A stretch of 64,000 bases of DNA from Alphaproteobacteria bacterium (GTDB taxonomy: Bacteria > Pseudomonadota > Alphaproteobacteria > CAAGCB01 > CAG-977): positions 1-64,000 of the forward strand of contig JAFVAT010000028.1 in assembly GCA_017480385.1 (NCBI GenBank), written 5' to 3'. A model generated the notes under the pieces. It saw nothing but the letters and a program-made list of their open reading frames with translations, had not been told where the DNA came from and searched no databases. The position numbers and the translations under genes are program-made. Positions 44,701 through 53,625 of this stretch are shown here, piece after piece (positions within the stretch are counted from its first letter, which is position 1; every line of letters begins with the position of its first letter).

Positions 44701-47259
44701 AAGCGTGACCGGCACGCCGGCAATCAATCGTTTTTCCGGATCGGCAACGACAAATTCGAATTCAGCCGGCTTTCCTGCAATTGCTTCTTTTTCCGACCGC
44801 CGCAGCCCGACCAGCCGGTTAACGGCAAAATAATCCGCAGAGGCAAAGGAACTGACCGAGCGCCCGGAATCATCAAACACTTTCGTTTCAAAACGTATTT
44901 TGCCAAAAGCCTTGCCCGATTTCGGCAAGCTGATTTCAGAAACGGCCTCTCCCTTTTCATCGCTGACGGCTTCCTGAGCAAACAGCGTTTCCGGCGCGTA
45001 GTCTTTCTCGTCCATTTTGCCGGTAAAGATGAACGGCTTTTGGCCGCGGGGCAGTTCTAAGTTAAACGGCACAAAAGACAAAACGGCGTTCTGGCGCATT
45101 TTTGCGCCGGCAAATGCGCCGCCAGAAAATAAAGACGCCTGAGAATTCAGCCGAACCTTATCTTCCGCCTTAAACGCTTTGCCGTTGACTTCCGTTGCGG
45201 ATTTAAACGGTGCCGGAGTAAAATCGGACACCAAAAATTTCATCGGATAAAGCGTCCCTGTTTTATAATGCAACGCGGCATGATACCAACCGGATGGCGC
45301 CTGTTCGGACAGGACAAACTTTCCGTTTAACGAACCGAACTCGGATAAAGACAATTTGTCTTCTTTAAAAACTGTCTGACCGGCGGGATCCGTAATCTCC
45401 AAACGATAGCCGCTTAAGGGAGCCCTGCCCAATCCGTTTTCTTCGACCGAACGCACATAAATTTTAAAATCCACCTGATCACCGGGACGATAAATTCCCT
45501 GCGGCGTAAAACCGAACGTGCGCAAATATTCCGAATAAGGCTGCGGAAAAAAAACGCTAGAAACTGTCCAATCGCTTAAAGAACCGGCAGAAACGGAAAA
45601 TGGTCCCGTCAACGGCAGCACAGCAATATCTTTTCCGGCGACAACAGAAACAAATAAGGATTCCTTCTTAGGATCCCATTGATTTAGCTTTTCCGCCTTC
45701 GGATCAAATTGGGCATATCCCGGCAGGACGGCACGTCCCGTTTTGTCCGTTTTGCCGAACACAAGCGCTTTTTTCTTTTGTGGATCGGCCATAGGAGCGG
45801 CAAATAATTCGACTTTGGCATTTTTGACAGGCTGTCCGGTCTGCATGTCTGCAGCCCAAATCAGCGAATTGTGCCACCCGATTTTAGCCGTTGTCTGCCA
45901 GTTGGAAACACTGGCCGTAAAGGTATAGTCGCCTTGCACCTTCGGTTCGGTTTCAAACCGACCGGATAAAAAGCCCGTCTGCCCGTTCAGCATATCGCGC
46001 ACGCCGAAATCAAACGGATAGGACAAATTTTTGACAGAAGGTAAAATATCCGCAATGTGGTGCGTCCCGCTTACGCTGCCCTGCACCGTAAAACCGGAAT
46101 ACGGCACTTCCGCCTGATCCAAATTCGTCGCATAGGCAACCGCCGCCGTGTTTTCGCCGGCCTCTAAAACGATCGAGGAATAAGGCGCATTCAGGGCGGG
46201 CGGTCTGTTCGTTGTTTGAAACACAAACGTTTCCGGTCGGATCAGTTCCGATCCCCACACGTCCTTCATTTGATCGGAAATAGTCAGCTCATAAAACTGT
46301 CCGGCTTTAGGCGCAGAAATAAAAATAACATCGGAAATTTCCGTTCTGTCCGTCACAGAAACGGCAGGCTTCCCCTTAACAAAATCGGAAACGTTTTCCA
46401 AAACCGTCCGATCGGTCAAACGAATCCGGATTCCCGACTCATATTGGCAAATCGGCTTTTGTTCCTGCGATTCTGCCGCCGTATACGTTCTGAAATGGTA
46501 TTTTTCATCATAACACTGCATGTCCTTAACGGCAAAAACGGGTAAAGTTCTGCCCTTGCCGGCAATGCCTTCCTCTTCGGATTTCAGCTTTCCGCCGTGT
46601 AAGGATTGGAAACCGGGTGTAAAAATGATCTCATAAAACTGGTCCACCCCCAAATCCCTGACCGGAGAAACCAAAAACCGCGCCTGACAATTTGTGCCGT
46701 AAACCGGACATTCGGATTCGGAAACGTCCGCTTTGACGCTTTTGCCGTTTGCCATAAAAAAGACGTTGGATTTAACAGACTTCAATTTTACGTCTGTATT
46801 AAAAAACAGTTCCCATTGCGGGCGCTGGGGAGCGACAAATTGCACAAAGCGGCTGCGCGCCGGATCAATTTCGGGACGAACGGTTTCAATCAGATATTCC
46901 TGTTCCCGCGCCATAGCCGCGCCGGACAACGCTTTTAAGCCGGGCTTTACCGTAATTTTATAGGCCGTCGCCGGCTTCATTTTGTCTTTTTCGCCTAAAA
47001 CACACGCTAAAGAAGACTGGTTCAGCCACCGCCATTGGCAGTTTAAAGCGGGCTTGATCTTCACGGGAATCTGATCCGACGACCGTTCCATTTCGCCTAA
47101 GGGCACGACGGGCTGATTGAATTCAAAAACAATTTTATCCGTCTCTTTAATTCCCTTGCCCTGCGGAACCGCCCGCAGCACAGACAAAGCCGATTCATCG
47201 GCAAAGGCAGGCACTGAAAAGAAAATGAAAGCGATCAAAACAAAAATTCTTTTTGACAT
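41740..47259 (-). CDS. Bacterial alpha-2-macroglobulin
   Basis: 1839-residue periplasmic protease trap with many MG domains. The thioester motif C-x-E-Q is intact as YPYPCWEQ with Cys1371, so it belongs to the thioester-containing ECAM/YfhM class. The N-terminus MSKRIFVLIAFIFFSVPAFA is a standard signal peptide with A-F-A cleavage and no lipobox Cys. E. coli A2M is a lipoprotein, so this one may be soluble. The C-terminal receptor-like domain ends at LTSSDTVNVAP. It is directly followed, with overlap, by pbpC. The established model is protection of the cell when peptidoglycan is breached, with PbpC repairing the wall. Confidence 0.95.
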   Translation of the reverse strand: MSKRIFVLIAFIFFSVPAFADESALSVLRAVPQGKGIKETDKIVFEFNQPVVPLGEMERSSDQIPVKIKPALNCQWRWLNQSSLACVLGEKDKMKPATAYKITVKPGLKALSGAAMAREQEYLIETVRPEIDPARSRFVQFVAPQRPQWELFFNTDVKLKSVKSNVFFMANGKSVKADVSESECPVYGTNCQARFLVSPVRDLGVDQFYEIIFTPGFQSLHGGKLKSEEEGIAGKGRTLPVFAVKDMQCYDEKYHFRTYTAAESQEQKPICQYESGIRIRLTDRTVLENVSDFVKGKPAVSVTDRTEISDVIFISAPKAGQFYELTISDQMKDVWGSELIRPETFVFQTTNRPPALNAPYSSIVLEAGENTAAVAYATNLDQAEVPYSGFTVQGSVSGTHHIADILPSVKNLSYPFDFGVRDMLNGQTGFLSGRFETEPKVQGDYTFTASVSNWQTTAKIGWHNSLIWAADMQTGQPVKNAKVELFAAPMADPQKKKALVFGKTDKTGRAVLPGYAQFDPKAEKLNQWDPKKESLFVSVVAGKDIAVLPLTGPFSVSAGSLSDWTVSSVFFPQPYSEYLRTFGFTPQGIYRPGDQVDFKIYVRSVEENGLGRAPLSGYRLEITDPAGQTVFKEDKLSLSEFGSLNGKFVLSEQAPSGWYHAALHYKTGTLYPMKFLVSDFTPAPFKSATEVNGKAFKAEDKVRLNSQASLFSGGAFAGAKMRQNAVLSFVPFNLELPRGQKPFIFTGKMDEKDYAPETLFAQEAVSDEKGEAVSEISLPKSGKAFGKIRFETKVFDDSGRSVSSFASADYFAVNRLVGLRRSEKEAIAGKPAEFEFVVADPEKRLIAGVPVTLSFARTENKLVREKSAGNAYLMKYVSQEQKVGECMGISAVEPQKCSFVPDKSGLYLATAAMDGHSAQIWFYVEGPDYVPWASDENKLKMTPDKNDYKVGDEILLTVENPMPGAQALVTVERYGVLDSFVRPLENSVEQIKIPVTSEFFPGVYVSVSVFSPRADKPVEGTVDLGKPAQWTGYLKVPVLDDSRRITVSVEPEKQDYRPGQKVRAVITAALPNQAKQPVEAAVIVLDEAVLSLLPNGVKGFDPYESLNKLGNLDVRTFSLIEQLIGRQNIEKKGANQGGDGGSDFAVRDVFKFVGYFNPSVKLDKNGKGAFEMTLPDNLTGWRIIAVAVTPERFSGMGEGRFNVTQPLEVRALLPNQVRANDTFVPGASVLNRTDKETSVSVSVQIKGAAAQPASLTKEIMLKPFERQTVYFDPVRAVLSPADVSGAITLTFKAADGTEQDGVKQTVPVLNLTTFETAALFGSADGQSTVIPVVVPQGVKTYGGRFFLSAAPSILSGLRGSVEAMRDYPYPCWEQKLSRAVAAAVYTAEKKSVWSDDLWSEAADFVREILAKAPSYQAENGGMAYFEPKNVFVSPYLSAYTAYVFRYLAHQGYEIPSQVQDKLAQYLLAFFKRTDQGIDPKTVLTARLLSAGFLKERKLISAADINVFDRDLPMMSAFDKALYLQLKPENKAVLKELYNLSYETSGSLIFKEEKNRPYGLLSSPAKTTCAVLAAAVQTDSAKAEALVRGAYSLRLRNGAWINTQANAFCMMAVRQYAAKAESQNPDLTIEGLFGTTELFSASFHSRADKPVMAETVLPPETAGEETTAEIAALGRGRYYYSTLLSYPSDLTKEVNAGLEVSRRLSVEQNGTFVPVTNKTVLKRGDLVRVELTVTNPVTLYFVALKDPVAGAFEPVNSLLATASKTDQEKTGTTGAFGYKDIGRTAVGFYAEILPAGTHEISYAAQVVADGTFTAFPAKAEAMYMPDVFGLTSSDTVNVAP

Positions 47260-47313
47260 TCAGCCGTTCTCCGTGATCTGATCAATATGAAAGGGGTATC
47301 ATAACCAAAATTC

Positions 47314-47880
47314 ATGACGAAAACCAGCCTGAAACCAGTCTTATTTCGATTAATCAAGTACCTGATCGTAATCGCAGGCGCATTGTTTGTTTTTTATCGC
47401 ATAAATACCCGTCAAGTTGTCGTCGACGGAGACACGCTAATTATCGGTCGGGAAAAGATTCGTTTTAATAATATTGACGCGCCGGAAATGAGTCAGCTCT
47501 GCCTGTGCAAAGGCGAACAAGTCAAATGCGGCGTCAAATCCAAAGAAGCTTTGTATAAATTTATCGGATCGAACAAAGTTTCCTGCGAACCTTCAGGGCG
47601 TGACTTTTACGGCCGTTTAATTGCGGAATGTTTCATTCAGGCCGACGGACAAAAAACCAGCCTGAATACATTAATGATTCGCAGCGGCATGGCGATAGTC
47701 ATTTCCAAACACGACGAGCCTTTATTATTGGAGGAAATCAAAGCTATACAACAAAAAGTCGGTTTTTGGGCCTGTGAAGGATTTGAAGATCCTGCCGCAT
47801 TCAGAAAAACAGCCCCTCCGATCAAATCCGCCGATCCGCCTGCACCTGAACCTGAACAGCCCCTCTTACAGAGCGGTTAA
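47314..47880 (+). CDS. Membrane-anchored thermonuclease-family (SNase-like) protein
   Basis: 188 residues. An N-terminal hydrophobic anchor (about residues 13-28) precedes an SNase domain. VDGDTLIIGREKIRFNNIDAPEMSQ carries the metal-binding Asp and the equivalents of Arg35 and Glu43. GRDFYGRLIAECF carries the Arg87 equivalent, so the catalytic set is complete. Extra Cys residues (LCLCKGEQVKCG) may form disulfides outside the cytoplasm. The Pro-rich tail overlaps the convergent membrane-protein gene by 59 bp. It likely cleaves nucleic acid in the periplasm. The ribosome-binding site is weak. Confidence 0.85.
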   Translation: MTKTSLKPVLFRLIKYLIVIAGALFVFYRINTRQVVVDGDTLIIGREKIRFNNIDAPEMSQLCLCKGEQVKCGVKSKEALYKFIGSNKVSCEPSGRDFYGRLIAECFIQADGQKTSLNTLMIRSGMAIVISKHDEPLLLEEIKAIQQKVGFWACEGFEDPAAFRKTAPPIKSADPPAPEPEQPLLQSG

Positions 47881-48601
47881 AAACCGACTCTGCGTTCTGT
47901 GCTGAAAACACATAGCTGCCAAAAATCATCATGACAATCGTCATCAGAGTCAGTCTCAGGGAAGAAGAGGAGGTCATCAACAGCGCACCTGTCATCAGCA
48001 TCACAACAGATTCCGCAATAACGGACGGAAAAGCGGCGTTATGATTGGCAGCGATAAACAAAAGAAAAGATCCCACCAAAACAAACAGCGGAAAAGCGAT
48101 ATCTTTCCATACATCTTGAGCCGTCTTTCTGTTTTGCTCCGGTCGGAAAAGCAAAGACAAAACAATAAAACAAATATAAACAAAACTGCCTCGGACAAGA
48201 AGAGCGCAGCCTATGCCGGTCAGACCACCGATACAGATCAGGCTGAAAAACAACCCGCGGCTGAACTTGTTTAAATTTTCAAATGCCATACTCAGACAAA
48301 CCGCATTCAATACCAGAACCGCAAAAAGCTGGGGCCACATCATAGAATATGGCAAAAATGACAAAATAAATGACGCCGTAAAAACAACAGCGGCCAACGG
48401 CTGCATTTTCACAGCCGCTTCCAAAACGCCCCTGTGTAATTTAAACAAAAAAGAACAAACGACCGTCAAAAAGCCCCCGAGCACCAATATAGCCGCGGAC
48501 AGCATATTTCCTGTTTTTTCAGAAAAACACAGCCAGAATGAAACGCTTGTCCCAAACGGCAAAGCCGATAAAAAGAGCGTCTGAATTTTTTGTTTTGTCA
48601 T
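47822..48601 (-). CDS. Multi-pass membrane protein of unknown function
   Basis: 259 residues with about eight predicted hydrophobic segments, such as ILVLGGFLTVVCSFLF, FTASFILSFLPYSM and MLMTGALLMTSS. No family is recognised. It is convergent with the nuclease gene, sharing 59 bp at the 3' ends, and divergent from the ATP-grasp gene across a 101-bp spacer. The C-terminus, RGAVQVQVQADRRI, lies in the shared region and may be a late extension. Confidence 0.65.
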   Translation of the reverse strand: MTKQKIQTLFLSALPFGTSVSFWLCFSEKTGNMLSAAILVLGGFLTVVCSFLFKLHRGVLEAAVKMQPLAAVVFTASFILSFLPYSMMWPQLFAVLVLNAVCLSMAFENLNKFSRGLFFSLICIGGLTGIGCALLVRGSFVYICFIVLSLLFRPEQNRKTAQDVWKDIAFPLFVLVGSFLLFIAANHNAAFPSVIAESVVMLMTGALLMTSSSSLRLTLMTIVMMIFGSYVFSAQNAESVFNRSVRGAVQVQVQADRRI

Positions 48602-48702
48602 TATATTTTTCTTTCATAAAAAATCAAAAGCAGCTCTGATTTTAACGACCTTTTATTTTTTTTGTCTTAAAAACAAAAAAAACTTTTCAAGAGGCACAGC
48701 GC

Positions 48703-51153
48703 ATGGCTTTTCCTTTTTCTTATCCGGTGCAATGTGAAACCGGCGGGTATAACGAACTTTTGACTCCAGACGGAAAACTCCGCCCGCATTGGCGCAGCTT
48801 CTTTGAAGCCGTTGAAAAAGAAGGCAAGGAAAAATTTATTTCCTATACGGACCAAACAGCCAGACTGATGAGTGCCGACGTATTGGCCGCCGCTGCGAAA
48901 CAGAACCATACGCACGGTGTTATTCCTTTTATTTTGCCTTATGAAGAATTCAAAACAATTTCCGCGGGACTGATACAGCGCGCTGAATTAATCAACCGCA
49001 TGCTTGCCGACCTGTACGGGGAACAAAAACTGATTATGCAGGCCGTTCTGCCGCCGCAGATCATTTTCGGCAATCCTTTTTATATGCCCGCGCTAAAAAA
49101 CATTCGGCCCCCGAACAGTGTTTTTTTACAGGAATATGCCGTTGATTTAGAGCGTGCTCCTGACGGTCGGTTCTGGGTGGTGTCAGACAAGACTCAAACG
49201 CCCGAAGGTGTCGGATTAGCTATCAAAAACCGCTTGATTTTATCGCGTGTCATGCCGGACATTTACGCGAAAGCGGCTCCGACCCGCATTTTCGACTTTT
49301 TTGAAGCGATGCGCCGCCATTTGTTTGCCAGCGCGCCGACAAAAGACAAAACAAAAATTCCGCTGATCGTTTTATTAAGCGGCGCGGTTAAAAAGAAGCT
49401 TTCCTTTGAAGAAGCTTTCTTTGCCCGCAGTTTGGGAATCAGCGCGGTGGATCCGGCGGATCTAAGCGTGCGCGGCGATCATGTTTATTTAAAAAACATT
49501 GACGGATTAAAACCGGTGGACGTGATCCTGCGCCGTATTGACGATACCTTGTGTGACCCGTTGGAGCTGAACGGCTCATCTCTGTTCGGCATCGCCGGAC
49601 TAACCGAAGTGGTCCGTCACGGCAATGTCGCTTTAATCAATCCGCTGGGGGCTGGCTTGGCCGAAATTCCCGCTCTCAGAGCTTTTATCCACGGCATTAA
49701 CCGCTTTTTTAACAACGAAGAACTGCTGCTGCCCAGCATTGCGGCCTGGTGGTGCGGGCAGCCGGCGGAAAAAGAGTATGTTTTGGAACATTTATCCGAT
49801 TTAAAAATTTACGATTTAAAAGGAGGCAAAGTTCACCCCAGTGCATCGGAAATCGAGGAACACCCCGAAAACTTCGTCGCCCAGGAACGGGTCAACGCTT
49901 CTTTGTCGCCGGTCCTGCAAAACGGAGAATTAGTGCCGGCCCGAACCCGTCTGCGTTTTCATTTAATTTATGAAAACGGCTCTTACCGTGTGTTAACGGG
50001 CGGTTTGGCCTTTACGCAGGCCGCTTCAGTCAGTCTGCGCGACATTTGGGTGGAGGGCGGTCAAATCAGACAAGAAAAGGCCTCTGTCGTTCAGGCCGTT
50101 TCTTCCCCGACTGCGCCGGTCAGGACAACATTTGAATTAACCAGCCGTATCGCTGACAACATGTTTTGGCTGGGGCGCAATTTGGAACGAAGCGAACAGC
50201 TTGCCCGCCTGCTGCGTGTCGCGGTTGAACGCGCGACTGAAGGTCCGGAAAGTCCCGAACCAAATGATGTGGCGACTCTTTTATTCATTTTTGCATTGAC
50301 GGGCCATCTGCCCTTTAAAGATTACCAAAACACCGCCATTCAAAAAGAATCCTTAGCCTTTCTGCGTGAAATCATGGTTTCTCCTGACTATGGATTTGGC
50401 CTTTATTTTCTGTTCCGTCGGTTAAAAGATATGGCCGATTTACTGCATGACCGTCTTTCAATGGATACATGGGAACTGTTCACGCAGCTGGTCGATCTGC
50501 TGCCGGAAAAAAACGCGAACAGTCAAATTCTGCTTAATCGGCTGAAGGAACTGATCCTGCGTCAAAGCGCATTAAGCGGCCTGATCCGCGAAGACATGAC
50601 CCGCGACCACAGCTGGCGTTTTATGGAAATCGGCCGCCGTCTGGAACGAGGTATGCAGATTTTAAATTTGCTTTCCGGCATTGAATGCTGTGCGAATAAC
50701 GGCTTTAACGCCTCGTTGGAAACGCTGCTGGAAACATTGGACAGCCGCATGACATATCGCGTACGGTACATGGCCGTTCCCACCGTTCCTTTGGTGTTTG
50801 ACCTGCTTGTCTGTGACGACGGCAATCCGCGGGCCCTGATTTATCAGGTCCTGAAGCTGCGCCAAAACATTTCGGTATTGGAAAGGGACAGCCGCCTGCC
50901 CGGCCTGTTTTCCAAAGAGCTTTTCATTTTGGAAAAAATCATTTCACAAATCAAAGCCATCAATGTCATGACTTTGGCAGAGCAAACACAGACTCTCAAT
51001 GAAACGGCTACCGTCAATCCGGCGTTCAACACGGCCATAGCGTCATTGTGCGCTCAGCTGCAGGAGTTTTCAGACACTTTAACACTATCCTGCTTTGTCC
51101 ATGCAGATTCAACGCGTCAGGGCCCGACATACAATAAAGGAAAAATCAAATGA
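48703..51153 (+). CDS. Circularly permuted ATP-grasp / alpha-E fusion protein
   Basis: 816 residues. Residues ~50-470 match the circularly permuted ATP-grasp family (former DUF404/DUF407), for example VIPFILPYEEFKTISAGLIQ, LINRMLADLYG and VYLKNIDGLKPVDVILRRID. Residues ~475-810 are an alpha-E domain (former DUF403), beginning LTSRIADNMFWLGRNLERSE. These proteins are predicted to ligate amino acids or peptides, but the product is unknown. The stop overlaps the transglutaminase start (ATGA), the usual partner. The fusion of both parts in one chain is common in proteobacteria. Confidence 0.9.
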   Translation: MAFPFSYPVQCETGGYNELLTPDGKLRPHWRSFFEAVEKEGKEKFISYTDQTARLMSADVLAAAAKQNHTHGVIPFILPYEEFKTISAGLIQRAELINRMLADLYGEQKLIMQAVLPPQIIFGNPFYMPALKNIRPPNSVFLQEYAVDLERAPDGRFWVVSDKTQTPEGVGLAIKNRLILSRVMPDIYAKAAPTRIFDFFEAMRRHLFASAPTKDKTKIPLIVLLSGAVKKKLSFEEAFFARSLGISAVDPADLSVRGDHVYLKNIDGLKPVDVILRRIDDTLCDPLELNGSSLFGIAGLTEVVRHGNVALINPLGAGLAEIPALRAFIHGINRFFNNEELLLPSIAAWWCGQPAEKEYVLEHLSDLKIYDLKGGKVHPSASEIEEHPENFVAQERVNASLSPVLQNGELVPARTRLRFHLIYENGSYRVLTGGLAFTQAASVSLRDIWVEGGQIRQEKASVVQAVSSPTAPVRTTFELTSRIADNMFWLGRNLERSEQLARLLRVAVERATEGPESPEPNDVATLLFIFALTGHLPFKDYQNTAIQKESLAFLREIMVSPDYGFGLYFLFRRLKDMADLLHDRLSMDTWELFTQLVDLLPEKNANSQILLNRLKELILRQSALSGLIREDMTRDHSWRFMEIGRRLERGMQILNLLSGIECCANNGFNASLETLLETLDSRMTYRVRYMAVPTVPLVFDLLVCDDGNPRALIYQVLKLRQNISVLERDSRLPGLFSKELFILEKIISQIKAINVMTLAEQTQTLNETATVNPAFNTAIASLCAQLQEFSDTLTLSCFVHADSTRQGPTYNKGKIK

Positions 51154-52052
51154 CCGTTACTTACCGCGTCCGCCATAAAACCGTTTACGGCTACAGTTCT
51201 CCGGTCACTTTGTCTCATCATTCAGCGCGTTTGAAACCGCGGGAAACACCATATCAGCATATTCTGTCTTCTGATATTTCCGTTGAACCGCAGCCAACGT
51301 TTCAAACGCAGGAAACTGATGCGTTCGGCAATACGGCAGTCTTCTTTATCGTCGAAACCCCGCACAATGAAATGACGATCGTATCCAATTTTACGGCTTC
51401 AATTACCCCTCCTGTTTACCCCAATCCGGAAAAAACGCTTTCCTGCGCACAAACCGCCGCCCTGCTGTCCGCTCCCGATACTCCCGATTTGCTAGAAGCC
51501 AGCGAAATGACGTGCCCGTCCTGCTTTATTCCCTTAACGCCGGAGATCAAGAAGTATGCTGCTTTGTCAATCCGTCCCGAGCGTCCCGTTTTAGAAGCCG
51601 CCGAAGAAATCATGCGCCGCATCTATCAGGATTTTACTTACGATCCCGCCGCGACCAGCATTGCCACGCCGATCAATGAAACGCTCGCCATGAAACGCGG
51701 CGTATGCCAGGATTTTGCCCATGTCGGCATCGCCTGTCTGCGCAGCTTCGGTTTGGCGGCAAGATATGTCAGCGGCTATATCCGCACGCACCGCAAAGCG
51801 AAACCGGAAGCGCAAAACGACATTGAAATGATCGGCGGAGATGCCTCTCACGCTTGGTTTTCCGTGTACGTTCCCGATTTTGGCTGGGTTGATTTGGACC
51901 CGACAAACAACATGTATATGCAGTCCGAACACCTTTCTGTCGGCTGGGGACGCGATTTCGACGACATGAGCCCCGTTAAAGGTATCATGACCGGAGGCGG
52001 CACACATACCGTCAGCGTTGATGTCGCCGTTTGTCCCATAACGGGAAAGTAG
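51150..52052 (+). CDS. Transglutaminase-like cysteine peptidase family protein
   Basis: 300 residues. An N-terminal beta domain (Bact_transglu_N; VTYRVRHKTVYGYSSPVTLS) precedes a transglutaminase core with the Cys-His-Asp triad seen in MKRGVCQDFAHVG, GDASHAWFSVYVP and GWVDLDPTNNMYM. There is no signal peptide, so it is probably cytoplasmic. It is translationally coupled to the ATP-grasp/alpha-E protein. Together they form a widespread but uncharacterised module thought to make or process a small peptide. Confidence 0.92.
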   Translation: MTVTYRVRHKTVYGYSSPVTLSHHSARLKPRETPYQHILSSDISVEPQPTFQTQETDAFGNTAVFFIVETPHNEMTIVSNFTASITPPVYPNPEKTLSCAQTAALLSAPDTPDLLEASEMTCPSCFIPLTPEIKKYAALSIRPERPVLEAAEEIMRRIYQDFTYDPAATSIATPINETLAMKRGVCQDFAHVGIACLRSFGLAARYVSGYIRTHRKAKPEAQNDIEMIGGDASHAWFSVYVPDFGWVDLDPTNNMYMQSEHLSVGWGRDFDDMSPVKGIMTGGGTHTVSVDVAVCPITGK

Positions 52053-52068
52053 GCAAAATTTGCCTACT
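52048..52068 (+). terminator. Perfect 21-bp palindrome at the end of the transglutaminase gene
   Basis: AGTAGGCAAA, one central A, then TTTGCCTACT. It begins at the transglutaminase stop codon and is followed by AATATATTG rather than a T run. It may be a terminator hairpin or an operator for the downstream flagellin gene. Confidence 0.45.
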
Positions 52069-52173
52069 AATATATTGAAAAAATTATATTTTTTTGTTTT
52101 CAGAAACTTCTTTTTATGGTATTTTAAAATCAGACGTATTGGTCCGTTTTTCTGAGGTGCAAGGAGAATCTCT

Positions 52174-53607
52174 ATGAAAACAATGCCTTATAATCTAACG
52201 ATTCCGACGACAAGCTCCATTCAAACGGCTCTGCAGCAGTCAAAAATGCTGACCGCCGTTCATGACAAAGACGCCGTCGCTCTGACCTCCGGAAAAAAGA
52301 TCAATTCTTCTTATGACAATTCAACGCTGTTTTTCAAAGACATGCGCCTGACGGAACGGGCGCAGGAACTGAACAATGTGCTGGACGGGCTTTCCAACAT
52401 TGTTTCAACGCTGAACACCACCAGCCGGTCTATAGACTCGATTACGGATCTGCTGGCTCAGGCGCGCGCGGCAGCCAATTCCGCTTTTGACGGACAGAAT
52501 TATCTGGCGCGGCTGAGCGGAAAAAACTGTAAAGTCACAATGGACAAATCGTTATTTGATCTGCCTTTGGTCAACGCCGGGGACGAAATTCTGCTGCGCA
52601 CGGGAGATGCCGACAAAATAGAATCGCAGTATGTCATGGACAAAGAGACTACTTTGGCCGATCTGAACATCGTTTTGGGCGAAGAAATGAAAGTCAAAAT
52701 CGGCGAAAACGATTGGATCACACTGACTGTTATTGATGATACCATGAAAGTGACGGATTTTTTCGGTCAGATTTATGAACAAACGCCTTCCGGTCACTTT
52801 CAGTTTGACATTACGGACCAAAAATTGACGCTTTCCACTACGGATCGCAGCCCCATTTTGTTGGAGGGCAGTCTGGCCGAAGCGTTCGGCTTTGATTTAA
52901 GCGAAACGCATAAAATCACGATCGGCAGCAATTGGACAATAGGAGATCTGGCCCGCGCCTTTTCAGAGATTGACGGTATTTCCGCTACGATCAACACCAA
53001 GGGATATTTCGAAGTTTCCTCCCTTTACGGCGACGATCTGATTATTGCGGACCTGACGGGAAAAACAACAGACGCCTTAGGACTGGAAGGCTATGACGAC
53101 GGCGGGTCCAACACAATGAAAACCTACGCCGATCAGTACAATGAGCTTTTAAAACAAATCAACAATATTGTTGCCGACAGCAGCTTTAACGGTCTGAATT
53201 TGCTGGAAGGCGATTCTATCCGCGCTATTTTCAATGAAAAGGGCAGCAGCCTGCGAACGGTCAACGGCGTCAAACTGGACACTGTTTCCATGGGATTGTC
53301 CGAAGCCGCCGGTGATTGGCAAAACAAAACCGACATTCAAAAGGCATTGGACGATATAGAAAATGCCTTTTATCAGGTAAAGCAGGCGACAAACAAATTT
53401 GACAGAGCCTCTTACATGGTTCAATCCCGCAATACTTTTTTGGAAACCATGTCTGATACGTGTTTAAGCGGCGCGGAAAAACTGACCGGAGCCGATTTAA
53501 ATGAAGTCGCCGTTGAAATTTTAGCGGCTGAAACACAAAAAGAATTGGTAAATCAAGTAATTAGTATTACAATGGATACAAATGCCAGTGTTTTGTCACT
53601 CTTTTAG
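52174..53607 (+). CDS. Flagellin family protein
   Basis: 477 residues. The N-terminal ~130 residues have flagellin D0/D1 features (ALTSGKKINSSYDNSTLFFK, ERAQELNNVLDGLSNIVSTL, SIDSITDLLAQARAAANSA). The C-terminal ~80 residues have LAAETQKELVNQVISITMDT ending in NASVLSLF, the usual filament-core end. The central insert (about 150-330) is Asp/Thr-rich and includes a flagellin-hook-IN-like stretch (WTIGDLARAFSEIDGISATI). AAGGAG precedes the start at 52174. It is followed 18 bp later by flbT. No other flagellar gene is in the window. It could be filament flagellin or a hook-associated relative; flagellin is preferred. Confidence 0.85.
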   Translation: MKTMPYNLTIPTTSSIQTALQQSKMLTAVHDKDAVALTSGKKINSSYDNSTLFFKDMRLTERAQELNNVLDGLSNIVSTLNTTSRSIDSITDLLAQARAAANSAFDGQNYLARLSGKNCKVTMDKSLFDLPLVNAGDEILLRTGDADKIESQYVMDKETTLADLNIVLGEEMKVKIGENDWITLTVIDDTMKVTDFFGQIYEQTPSGHFQFDITDQKLTLSTTDRSPILLEGSLAEAFGFDLSETHKITIGSNWTIGDLARAFSEIDGISATINTKGYFEVSSLYGDDLIIADLTGKTTDALGLEGYDDGGSNTMKTYADQYNELLKQINNIVADSSFNGLNLLEGDSIRAIFNEKGSSLRTVNGVKLDTVSMGLSEAAGDWQNKTDIQKALDDIENAFYQVKQATNKFDRASYMVQSRNTFLETMSDTCLSGAEKLTGADLNEVAVEILAAETQKELVNQVISITMDTNASVLSLF

Positions 53608-53625
53608 ACATTAAGGAATATCCTC

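Noticed and set aside
44173-45060. 295-codon plus-strand open frame within the macroglobulin gene
   Set aside because: Antisense shadow; Arg/Phe/His-rich translation with no domain signs.
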